DNA from: Stramonita haemastoma
Lineage: Eukaryota > Mollusca > Gastropoda > Neogastropoda > Muricidae
Direction: 5' to 3'
DNA: 64,000 bases
Assembly: GCA_030674155.1 (NCBI GenBank)
Contig: CM060344.1
Span: 29,778,188 to 29,842,187 of the forward strand
Shown one piece after another: positions 11,797 to 22,257 of this stretch (positions are counted from its first letter, which is position 1; each line of letters begins with the position of its first letter). The position numbers were made by a program, and so were the translations under genes. Under the pieces are notes generated by a model that did no database searches, was not told the DNA's origin, and saw nothing but the letters and a program-made list of their open reading frames with translations.

Positions 11797-11942
11797 TGGG
11801 TGACCAGCCACCCACGAGCCCTAGCGTGTGTAGGAAAGGGTTGCAGTCTATAAAAGGTATGGGTGACCAGCCACCCACGAGCCCTGGTGTGTGTAGGAAA
11901 GAGCTGTGGTCTATATAAAAAGTATGGGTGACCAGACACCCA
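11797..11942. repeat. Right subterminal palindromes of the piggyBac-type element
   Basis: Three near-palindromes of the TGGGTGACCAGCCACCCA type begin at 11797, 11860 and 11925 (63 and 65 bp apart). They are separated by a repeated GAGCCCT-GTGTGTAGGAAAG spacer. They mirror the left-end array in number and spacing, though the spacer sequence differs. Confidence 0.85.
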
Positions 11943-12153
11943 CGGTATCTGGCGAGGGTTATACAACGTTTTTATGGTCTAATTACTCCTTTATTTACAA
12001 ACATAAAATCCTTATATTCAGTGGAATTATGCACAAATATAAAATAAACAAAGTCATAAAATTTGAGCTTGATGAAATTAAAACTGACAAAGTTATGATC
12101 ATTTAACTGAGAGTCTGGGTAATTTTTCACCCACGGTGTCTGGCGAAGGTTAA

Positions 12154-13204
12154 TGGTGTTATAGTAGAGAATATGTCTTTTTGGATTGTTACATTCAAGA
12201 AAACACTGTAAAAGAAAGGGGTGTTTTGTAGTACAGTAAAATTTGTTTCCTAATGTAGTTGTTTTGTAATCTTACAATACGGTAAAACATGTTGTTGTTT
12301 TTACAATGTGCTTGTGTTTTAGTATAGTGAACACGGTTTTGTAGTCCAGTAGAGATATGTTTTGTTGTGTTTTAGCACAATGGAATCTCTGTTTTGATCT
12401 GTTTTAATGGACTGAAATGTAAGGTCTTTGGAGCTATATTTTAAGAAAAATGTGTTTGTAGTACAGAAAATGTTTGTCGTGTTACAGTTAAATGGAATGT
12501 TTTTTGTATGTGTTAAAAGACGATATGGTATAGGACAGAGAAACGTGTTTTGTATTGTTATAAGTCAGGAAAATGTGGGCGTTTGTTATAGTGCTGCATA
12601 ACGGTATCATGATAGAGTAAAATGTGTTTAGTTGTACATTTTATAATGTAAAATGTGTTTGCTGTTTTATGTGGTTATATAGTGCAATAGGTTCTATTTG
12701 ATCTTATTCTGTTAAAGTATAGTGGAATGTGTTTGTGCTACAGTGTAGTAAAATACGTGTAGTAAAATGCGTGTTGTTAGTGGTAGAATGGAGAGACATG
12801 TGTGTTTTGTGCAGTTATAATAGTGCAATGTGTTTGTGCTATAGTGTTGTAAAATACGATAGTAAAATTTGAGTCTATAGTGTTACAGTATAACAAACGT
12901 GTGTTCTGTAGTGTTATGAGAGTGAAATGTGCTTTGTGCAGTTATGATTCTGTATTTGTAAGGCTGTATTTTTTTCTTTCTTTTTCTTATGGTACAGCAA
13001 AATGCGTTTTGTAATCTGTAATCTTCTATATAGTGGTGCACTTTTTCTTTCCCATTTTTTTTTTTGGTGTTATTGTAACTGGAAATCCGTTTTGTAGTGT
13101 TATGATACGGTTAAAAAAAATTGTGAAGTTTTACAGTAAATTGTGTTTTATGATGTTAAAATACAGTAAAATGAGTTTGTTTCCAAAACAGTTTTGTTTC
13201 CTCA
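12154..13204 (-). repeat. Block B, reverse orientation, copy 2 (second part)
   Basis: Block B resumes after the TTAA insertion. It ends in a junction (CAAAACAGTTTTG, then TTCCTCATTGACTCAAACC, then satellite A) that recurs at 24200, 39420, 44960, 51770 and 58470. Confidence 0.85.
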
Positions 13205-14397
13205 TTGACTCAAACCTCCAACCTACTATATTTTGGTGAGGTCAAAAAATCTACCCATCTATTCTTGGTCAGTTCCAAAATCTAACCCACAATTTCCTGG
13301 TCAGGTCCAAAATCTAACCCACCATTTCCTGGTCAGGTCCAAAATCATAACTACCATTCCCTGATCCACCTATCAGGTCAGGTCCAAAATGTGATCCACC
13401 ATTTTTTGGTCTCGTGTAAAATCTGATCCACGTTTTATTGGATGGGTCCAAAATGTGATCCACCTTTTCAGGTCCAAAATCTGATCCAGCTTTTCCTGGT
13501 CAGGCCCAAAATCCAAACCAACATTTCCTGGTCAGGTCAAAACGCTGATCCACCTTTTCATGGTCAGGTTCAAAATCCCAACATTTCCTGGTCAAATCCA
13601 AAATGCAACCCACCATTTCATGCGAAGGTCCAAAATTTGATCATATTTTCCTGATCAGGTCCAAAATCCTACCCACCATATCATGGTCAGGTCCAAAATC
13701 CAACCTACCACTCCATGTTTGGGCCAAAATCAAACCCACCATTTCCTGGTCAGGTGGAAAATCAGATCCATCTTTTCCTGGTCAGGTCCAAAATCCAACC
13801 TAGAATTTACTGGTCAGGTCCAAATTATGCTCCACCTTTTCCTGGTCAGGTCAAAACGCTGATTCATATTTTCAGGGTCAGGTCCAAAATCCAACCCACC
13901 ATTTCCTTGTCAGGTCCAAAATCTAGCCCACCATTCCATGGTCAGGTTTAAAATCTGATCCACCTATTCCTGTTCAGGTCCAACAGGTCCAAAAATGAAC
14001 CCACCTATTCCTGGCCGAGTCCAAAATCCAAGTTTTGTCTCAAATGTAACCCACTAATTTCTGGTCAGGTCCAAATCCAACCTTTTGGTGTTTGTAGTAC
14101 AGACCCACCTATTCCTTTGCAGGTCCAAAATCAAACCCACCATTTCCTGGTCAGGTCAAAAATCTAATCCACCATTCCCTGGTCAGGTACTAAATCTGAT
14201 ACATGTATTCCTTGTCTGGTCTAAAATCCAACTCACCATTTTCTGGTGAGATCCAAAATCTGATCCACCTTTTCCTGGTCATGTCCATAATGCAACCCAC
14301 CATTCCCTGATCAGGTCCAAAATCTGATCCACCTATTCCTGGTAAGGTCCAAAATCCAATCTACTATTTCCTGGTCACATCCGAAATCTAAGCTAGT
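13205..14397 (+). repeat. Satellite A array 2
   Basis: This is a short array of the 32-bp monomers. It starts at the recurrent B/A junction and is cut by the TIR element at 14398. It contains one diverged cassette ending GTTTGTAGTACAGACCCACC near 14090. Confidence 0.93.
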
Positions 14398-14736
14398 GTT
14401 TATAGAGACGGCGGGTTTCGGTAAATCGCACGCGCGATTCGACCCGAGAGAACTCGTGGGAGGAATGTTACTCACTATGCTTTGTAAATGTACATAGACA
14501 ATGCCTGTCTCCTGAGGTGGCAAATTTGCCGACCAGCACGGGAAATTACCAGAACCAACTTTTAGTTCTTGTTCCGCGTGTGCCATGCCAGACTTGTGTT
14601 GTCTGTGTCCTTTTCCTGGCTTTTCTTTCCTTTTCCCGCCTTGCTATGAACACCAACTGCACGAGTGATTAGGCACGAGTTTTCCGGCGTGAGAAATCAT
14701 CTCATGGCGACCCGCCTACCCGCTTTGTCTATAAAC
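14398..14736. mobile_element. Short inverted-repeat (MITE-like) insertion, 339 bp
   Basis: This GC-richer insert in satellite A has imperfect 19-bp terminal inverted repeats. The left reads GTTTATAGAGACGGCGGGT and the right reads ACCCGCTTTGTCTATAAAC; about 15 of 19 positions pair. No clear target duplication is visible, so the superfamily cannot be assigned. The 91-codon frame on the minus strand (14311-14586) runs across the edge into satellite and is not credible. Confidence 0.6.
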
Positions 14737-17700
14737 GCGGCCTTATCCACCTTTTTCTGGTCAGGTCCAATATCCAACCCACCATTTCCTGGTCAGGTCC
14801 AAAATCTGATCCACCTTTTCCTGGACGGGTCCAAAATCCAATCGACTTTTTCCCTGGTCAGGTCCAAAGTTCAGTCTACCTACCCAGTCTATCCTCCTTT
14901 TATTACTTGGGTTACATATCGAACCACCTTTTCCTTATCCCTTCCAAAATGCAACCTGCCTCTTTGTACTTTTGTCTCAAATCTAACCCAATATTTTCTG
15001 GTCAGGTCCCAATCCAACCTTATTTTGTGTTTGTAGAACAGAACCACCTTTCCCTGGTCAGGTCACAAATCCAACCAACCTTTTCCAGGTCGGGTTCAAA
15101 ATCAAACCCACTTTTTTCTGGTCAGGTCCAAAATCCAACCCACCATTTCCTGGTCAGGTCCAAAATCTGATCCACTTTTTCCAGGTAATCTCCAAAATCC
15201 ATCCCACTATTTCCTCATCTGGTCCAAATTGCAGCCCACCATTTCGTAGTTATGTTCAAAATCTGATCCATATTTTCCTGGTCTGGTCAAAAATCGAACC
15301 CACGCTTTCCTTTTCAGGTCCAAAATGCAACCCACCATTCCATGGTCAGGTTCAAAATCTGATCCACCTTTCCTGGTCAGGTCCAACAGCTCCAAATAAA
15401 CCCATCTATTCCTGGTCAGGATCAAAATATGATCCAGCTTTTCCATGTCAGGTCCAAAATCCAAACTACCATTTCTTAGTCAGGTCCAAAAACCAACCCA
15501 ACATTTCCTGGTCAGTTCCAAAATGTGATCCACCATTTCTTTATCCGGTCCAAAATTCAACCCACCATTTCCTGATCAAGTCCAAAATGCAACCAAAACA
15601 TTTCCTGGTCGGGTCCAAAATCTGATTCAAATTTTCCTGAAAAGGTACAAAATCCAACCCACAATTTCATAGTCAGGTCCACATTCCAACCCACCATTCC
15701 CTAGTCAGGTCCAATATCTGATCCACCTATTCCTGGTCAGGTCCGAAATGCAACCCACCATGTCCTGGTCAACTCCAAATTGCAACCAACCATTTCCTGG
15801 TCAGGTCCAAAATCTCATTCATATTTTCCTGGTCAGGTCAAAAATTCAACCCACCATTTCCTGGTCAGGTCCAAAATCTGATGCACCTTCTTCTGGTCAT
15901 GTTTTAAATCCAACAAACTTTTTCCTTGTCAGGTCCAAAATCCAACACACCATATCCTGGTCAGGTCCAAAATCTGATGCATGTTTTTCAAGTCAGGTCC
16001 AAAATCCAACCAACCATTTCCTAGTCTGGTCCAAAATCCAATCCACCATTCCTTGGTCGGGTCCAAAATCTGATCAACCTTTTTCTGCTTAGATCCAAAA
16101 TTCAACCCACCACATTTGGTCAGGTCCAGAATCTGATCCACCTTTCTCTGGACGATTCCAAAATCCATCCACCTTTTCCTGGTCAGGTCCAAAGTTTAGT
16201 CTACGCAACTTTTCTCATCGTCTAAAATACACCTTTTCTTGGTTGGGTTTAAATGCCAACCCATCGTTTCCTAATCCCATCAAAAATGCAACCTGTCCCA
16301 AATCTAACCCACTAGTTTCTTGTCAGGTTTTAATCCAACCTCACTTTGTGTTTGTAGAACAGAGCCACTTATGCCTTGTCAAATCAAAATCAAACCCATC
16401 TTTTCTTGGTCAGTTCAAAAATCTGATCCACCTATTCCTGGTCAGGTCCAAAATCCAAGCCACAATTACCTGGTCAGGTGCAAAATCCAACGCACCATTT
16501 TCTGATCAGGTCCAAAAGGTGATCCAACTTTTCATGTGCAGGTCCAAAACCAACCCACCATTTCCTGGTCAAGTCAAAAATTCAACCCAACATTTCCTGA
16601 TGAAGTCAAATATGCAACACCATTTCCTGGTCAGGTCCAAACTCTGATCGACATTTTCCTGATCAGGCCCAAAATCCAACCCGCCATTTTCTGGTCAGGT
16701 CAACAATCTGATCCATCTTTTCCTGGATGGGTCCAAAATCCAATCCACCTTTTCCTGGTCAGAAACAAAGTTAGTCTACCCACCTTTTCTCATCGTCTTA
16801 AATCTGCCTTTTATTGATTGGGTTAAAAATCCAACCCACCTTTTCCTTATCATGTCCAATTTGCAACCCAACTCTTCATAGTTTTGTCTCAAATCTAACC
16901 CACTATTTTTTGGTCAGGTCAAAATTGAACCCGATTTTGTGTTTGAAGTAGACAGACATCTATCCCTGATCAGGTGCAAAATCCAACCCACCTTTCCCTA
17001 GTCAGGTCAAAAGATCTGACCCACCTTTTCCTGCTCAGGTCCAAAATCCAACCCATCATTTCCTGGTCAGGTCCCAAATCCGACTGACCATTTCCTGGTC
17101 AGGTCCAAAATCTGATCCACCGTTTCCTTGTCAGGTCCAAAATCCAACCCACGGTTTCCTGGTCGTCCAAAATGCAACCCACGCTTTCCTGGTCAGGTAA
17201 AAAATCTGATCCATATTTTTGTGGTCAGACCCAAAATAAAACTCACGATTTCCTGGTCATGTCCAAAATACAACCCACCTAATCCTGGTCATGTTCAAAA
17301 TCAGATCCACCTTTTCCTGGTCAGGTCCAAAATCCAACCCACCATTACCTTGTCAGTTCCAACATCCAACTCACAATTTCCTTGTCTGGTCCAAAATCTG
17401 ATCCACCTTTTACTGGTCAGGTCCAAATTCCAAACCACCGTTTCCTGGTCAGGTCCAAAATACAACCCACCTTTTCCTGGTCAGTTGGAAAATCCAAGCC
17501 ATCATTTTTTTGTCAGGTCCAAAATCCATCCCACCTTTTCCTGGTCAGATCCAAAATTCAGTCTACCCACCTTTTCTCAAGGTCTAAAATTCACCTTTGA
17601 TTGGTTGGGTTAAAAATCCTACCCATTTTTTCCTTATCCTCTTCAGAATGCAACCAACCTCTTCATAGTTTTGTCCCAATTCTAACCCACTATTTTCTGA

Positions 17701-20462
17701 ATAGGTTCATATCCAACCTTTTGGTGTTTGTAGTACAGACCCACCTATACCTGGTCAGGTCCAAAAGCCAACCCACCTGTCCTGGTCAGGTCCAAAATCT
17801 GATCCACCTTTCTTCTTGTCAGGTAGAAAATCTTATCCAAGTATTCCTGGTCAGGTCCAAAATCCAACCCACCAGTTCCTGGTTAAGCCTAAAATACAAC
17901 CCACAATTTCCTGGTCAGGTCCAAAATCTGATCCATATTTTCCTGGTCAGGTCAAAAACCCAACCCACCATGTCATGGTCAGGTACAAAATCCAACTCAC
18001 CATTCCAAGTCCAAAATCTGATCCATTTTTCCAGGTCAGGTTTAAAATCCAACCCACCAATTCCTGGTCAAATCAAAAATCTAACCCACCATTCCCTGGT
18101 CAGGTACAAAATCTAATCCACCTATTCCTCGTCAGGTCCAAAATCAAATCCTTCATTTCCTGGTCAGGTCCAAAATCAACTCCACTTTTCCATGGTCAGG
18201 TCAAAAGTCTGATCCATCTATTCCCGGTCAGTTCCAAAATCAAACCCATTATTTGTTTCTCAGGTCCAGAACCTGATCAAACTTTTCCTAGATGGGTCCA
18301 AAACCGAATCCACCTTTTCTTGGTTAGGTCCAAAATCCAATCAACCTTTTCCTGGTCAGGTTCAGTCTAACACCTTTTCTCGTCATCTTAAATCCACCTT
18401 TTCTTAGCTGGGTTAAAAATCCAACCCATTTTTTTCTTATCCTGTCCAAAATACAACTGACCTATTTGCACTTTTGTCTCAAATCTAACCCACTTTTTTC
18501 TTGCCAAGTCCAAATCCAACCTCATTTTGTTTTTGTAGTATAGACCCACCTAAGCCTGGTCAGGTCCAAAATCCAACCCACCTTTTCCTGGTCAGGTCCA
18601 AAATCTGATCCACTTATACCTGGTCAGGTCCAAAATGCAACCCACCATTTCATGGTGAGGTCCAAAATCCAACGCACCATTTCCTGGTCAGGTCCAAAAT
18701 CCAACCCACCAGTTCCTGGTCAAGTCCAAATTGAACACCAACATTTCCTGGTCAGGTCCAAAATCTGATCCATATTTTTCTGGTCAGCTCCAAAATCCAA
18801 CCCCCAATTTCCTGGTCAGGTCTAAAATGTAACCCACCAATTACTGGACAGGTCTAAAATTTGATCCCTATTTTCCTGGTCAGGTCAGAAATCCAACCAA
18901 CCATTTCCTGGTCACATCCAAAATCACGTCTAAATTCTGATCCACCTTTTCCTGGTCAGGTCCAAAATCCAACCCACCATTTCCTGTTCAGGTCCACAAT
19001 CTGATCCACCATTTCCTGGACGGGTCCAAAATCCAATCCATGTTTTCCTGGTTAGCTTCAAAGTTCAGTCTACCCACCTTTTCTCATGGTCTAATATCCA
19101 CCGTTTATTGGTTAGGTTAAAAATCAAACCCACCTTTTCCTTATCCACCTTTTTGCACATTTGTCTCGAATCTAACCCACTATTTTGTGGTCAGGTCTGA
19201 ATCAAACTTCAATTTCTGTTTATTGTACAGACACACCTATGCCTTGTCAGGTCCCAAATCAAATCCACTTTTTCCTGGTCAGGTTCAAAATCTGATCCAC
19301 CTTTTCCTTGTCAGGTCCAAGATGCAACCCACCATTTCCTGGTCAGGTCAAAAATCAAACCCACCATTTCCTGGTCAGGTCAAAAATGTGATCCACCTTT
19401 TCCTGGTCAGGCCCAAAATCAAACCCATCTTTTCCTGGTCAGGTCCAAAATCTGATCCACCTTTTCCTGGTCAGGTCGAAAATCCAACCCACCATTTCCT
19501 GGTCAGATCCAAAATCAGACCCACCATTTCCTGGTCAGATCCAAAATGTGATCCATCTTTTCCTGGTCAGGTCCAAAATCCAACCCACCATTTCCTGGTC
19601 AAGTCCAAAATGGAACCCACCATTTTCTTGTCAGGTCCAAAATCTCACATTTTCCTGGTCAGGCCCAAAACCCAACCCACTATTTCATAGTCAGGTACAA
19701 AATCCAACTCACCATTCCATAGTCAGGTCAGAAATCTGTTCAGCCTATTCCTGGTCAGGTCCAAAATCCAACACACCATTTCCTGGTTAGGTCAAAAATC
19801 TGATCCACATTTTCGTGGTCTGAACAAAAATCTGATCCACCTTTTCCAGGACAGGTCAAAAATCCTATCCACCTTTTCCTGGTCAGGTCCAAAGTTAAGT
19901 CTACCCACCTTTTCTGATCGTCTAAAATCCACCTTTTATAAGTTGAGTTAAAACTCCAACGCACCTTTTCCTTACCCCATCCAAAATGCAACCCACCTCT
20001 TCGTACTTTTTTTTTTTTTACAAATCTATTCCACTATTTTCTGGTCAGGTCCAAATCCAATCTCATTTTCTGTTTGTAGTACAGACCCACCTATTCGATG
20101 TCAGGTCCAAAATCCAACCCTCCTTTTTTTGGTCACGTCCAAAATCTGATCCACCTTTTCCTGGTCACGTCCAAAATGCAACCCACCATTTCCTTGTCAA
20201 TTCCAAAATCTAACCAACCATTTCCTGATCAGGTCCATAATCTGATCCATATTTTCCTGGTGAGGTTCAAAATGCAACCAATCATTTCCTGGTCAGGTCC
20301 AAAATCCAGCCCACCATCCTTGCTCAGGTCCATAATCTGATCCACCTATTCCTGGTCAGGTCCAAAATCCAACTCACCATTTCCTGCTCAGGTCCAAAAT
20401 GCGATCCACCTTTTTTACTGATCAGGTCCAAAATCCAGCCCACCATATCCTGGTCAAGTCCA
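14737..20462 (+). repeat. Satellite A array 3
   Basis: This is a long array of the 32-bp monomers. The diverged cassette (marker GTTTGTAGTACAGACCCACC or close variants) recurs near 15030, 16345, 16940, 17725, 18530, 19215 and 20070, about every 600-1300 bp. Monomers between cassettes are more alike than those within them. The array ends abruptly in a truncated module C. Open frames up to 184 codons (for example 17816-18370) are translations of the repeat. Confidence 0.95.
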
Positions 20463-20880
20463 AAATGCAAATTTTCCTTTATGCAGAACATCTTGCGCGT
20501 ACGTTAAAATCCCGTTTCAGCTTTCAGAAGAACAGGCCATTGTGTGCCGGTAGGAGCAGTTTACAAAATTATGAAAAGAAACCCCCAGCAAGCACAAAGT
20601 TGTCGTGTATAAACACCATCCTTGAAGAAAAATCGGGGAGTTGAAGTCCTCAGAGCGGTTCTGGGCTGTATATGGACGCGTTTTGGCGGCTCTTTTGACG
20701 GTACTGGAACCATTCGTATCGGTCATTGTCTTTCCAATGGATCATTCCAGTGGAGTGGAGGGGGGGGGGTTGCTGCATGGGTAACAGCTTGTCCTCCATA
20801 TATTTTTACCCAGGCTTTGTGCTCTAAAGATTAGAGTGCAACTGCAGTCTTCCGAGACTGATGGGTGACTAGTACTACTA
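20463..20880 (-). mobile_element. Module C, reverse copy, truncated at the satellite side
   Basis: The order of blocks is inverted relative to 7766-8371. The CAGAACATCTTGCGC block comes first, then CGGTACTGGAACCATTCGTA, a 10-G run at 20760-20769, TTACCCAGGCTTTG and the terminal GACTGATGGGTG with CTACTACTAA. One terminal repeat is present; the other is missing where satellite A joins. Confidence 0.8.
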
Positions 20881-21542
20881 CTAACACTACAAACACGCAT
20901 TTTACTTTACGTATTTTACTACACTATAACACAAACATATTTGCACTATACAATATATTATAAAGACTATAAAACATTATTTACTGTACGATAACAAAAA
21001 GGCATTTTGTAATAGCATAGTACAGTCAAATGTTATAGTACAGTAAAGGCGTTTACAGTTAAATGTGCTTTATTTTGTGTAGTTGTAAAGTATAAACCAT
21101 TTTGTAATCTTATAATACGGTGAAATATGTTTGTTGTTGTAGTTCGTTTTACAATGAATTAAACTCAATAGTGTTACATACTATAGTAAAATGTGTTTTT
21201 GTTTTAGTATAGTAAACAGTGTTTTAAAATATAGTACTGAAAAATGTGTTTTGTAGTGTTTAATGTGTGTTTTCAGCTGTTATGGTAGAGTATAATGTGT
21301 TGTGTTTTTCAAAGGTTAGTTGTGTGCAGTTCTGATTCTGAAAATGGGGGAGTTTTGAAAACTGTCTTTTCTGGTGTTTTGTACTAAAAGGCTTTCTGTA
21401 ATAGTGCAGTAAAATGTGTTTTGTTGAGTGGTTGTAAAGTATGATGCGTTTTGTTGTCTTAAACGGGAAAATATGTTTTGCACAGTAATTGATGTTTTGT
21501 TGTGTTTCCTAGAACAGTAAAAAGAGTTTGTGTTAAAGCATA
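20881..21542 (-). repeat. Block B, reverse orientation, copy 3 (first part)
   Basis: This aligns with the start of the B copies at 8372, 37046, 42506 and 55921, with the same landmark order. It is interrupted by a LINE fragment whose 12-bp target duplication begins at 21531. Confidence 0.85.
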
Positions 21543-21887
21543 TGAAGAGATGGAAGAGCAATGGAAGAGCACCAGGTAAGCTTGTGGATATCGGGGTGTG
21601 TAAAACAGTGTCCCTCCAATAATGAGGCTGTTTGTCATGCAGAGTTCCACCAGTCTCTCTCCGTTGTCATTCATGGTGCCACATCCTTCCTTTCCCATGG
21701 CTCTTTCTTGGCCTATGTTGTTATTTCCAACTTTTGCGTTCAGGTCGCCCATTACAATCTTCATGTCATGGCTTGGGATATCTTCCAGTTCTGCTTGTAG
21801 TTGTGCATAGAATTCGTCTTTGTCTTCTTCTGCACTGTCGTTAGTTGGTGCATAGCATTGGATGATAGTGGTGTTACAGAATCTACA
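21543..21887 (-). pseudogene. LINE endonuclease domain fragment (inverted part)
   Basis: On the minus strand the frame reads the APE-type endonuclease features of a CR1/RTE-like LINE: the CYAPTNDSAEEDKDEFY block, then HDMKIVMGDLNAKVG (the conserved GD-x-NA), then GCGTMNDNGERLVELC and IIGGTLF. The frame is lost near 21590, where the expected continuation shifts by one base. Both the N-terminal catalytic part and the C-terminal SDH part are missing. The open frame upstream of about 21890 on this strand is the complement of the reverse transcriptase tail, not part of this protein. Confidence 0.85.
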
Positions 21888-22241
21888 TTCCACACGAAGA
21901 ATCTCAGGAGAATACTGCGCATCTTCTGGCCTGAGACCATCTCCAACCAAGAACTCCTGGCCCGCTGCGACCAAGAAAATATAGATACCATCATTATGCA
22001 AAGACGATGGAGATGGATAGGACACATCAGCCGACGGGAACAAGGGAACATCGCCCGAACAGCCCTCCACTGGACACCAGACGGAAAACGCAGGCGAGGA
22101 CGACCCAAGAACACCTGGCGTCGGACAATAGAAACAGAGCTGAAGACCCTCCAACACTCCTGGGGATCCATTCAGAAACTGGCCCAAGACAGGCAGGAGT
22201 GGAGAACCTTTGTTGCTGCCCTACATGCCAAGAAGGCATAA
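21888..22241 (+). pseudogene. LINE reverse transcriptase C-terminal tail
   Basis: The plus frame contains the hallmark tail of many invertebrate LINE ORF2 proteins: LRRILRIFWPETISNQELL, then RRWRWIGHISRRE, then WTPDGKRRRGRPKNTWRR, a basic stretch, and KLAQDRQEWRTFVAALHA with a natural stop at 22239-22241. About 16 bp of 3' untranslated sequence follow. The polymerase domain itself is not present, so the fragment cannot be active. Confidence 0.87.
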
Positions 22242-22257
22242 AAAGGCTTTGGATGGA

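Larger units (their letters stand above)
9822..12153. mobile_element. piggyBac-type transposon, degenerate, with TTAA duplication
   Basis: The element spans 9826-12149 (2,324 bp). It is flanked by TTAA at 9822-9825 and 12150-12153. Its ends are inverted: the left reads CCTTCGCGAGACC and the right reads GGTGTCTGGCGAAGG. The paralogous B copy has an empty site (GTGTTTAATGGTG, TTAA at 44013-44016), which proves the insertion. Each end carries three copies of an imperfect palindrome spaced about 64 bp apart: TGGGTGACCAGTCACCCA at 9868, 9932 and 9996, and the close variant with GCCACCCA or GACACCCA at 11797, 11860 and 11925. A broken zinc-finger end of a transposase lies at 11048-11373 on the minus strand. 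TTAA targeting and the C-terminal finger together support piggyBac. Confidence 0.88.
21543..22257. mobile_element. LINE fragment with inverted 5' part and 12-bp target duplication
   Basis: A 715-bp insertion is flanked by TGTTAAAGCATA at 21531-21542 and 22258-22269. Two parts of one non-LTR retrotransposon lie head to head: endonuclease sequence on the minus strand (21543-21887) and the C-terminal end of the reverse transcriptase protein on the plus strand (21888-22241). The reverse transcriptase core between them is absent. The 3' end is GGATGGATG. This layout is what twin priming produces, a known outcome of target-primed reverse transcription. Confidence 0.88.

Noticed and set aside
21801..21887. 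Plus-strand N-terminal part of the LINE-tail open frame
   Set aside because: It is the complement of the inverted endonuclease segment. The true reverse transcriptase tail begins only at about 21888.
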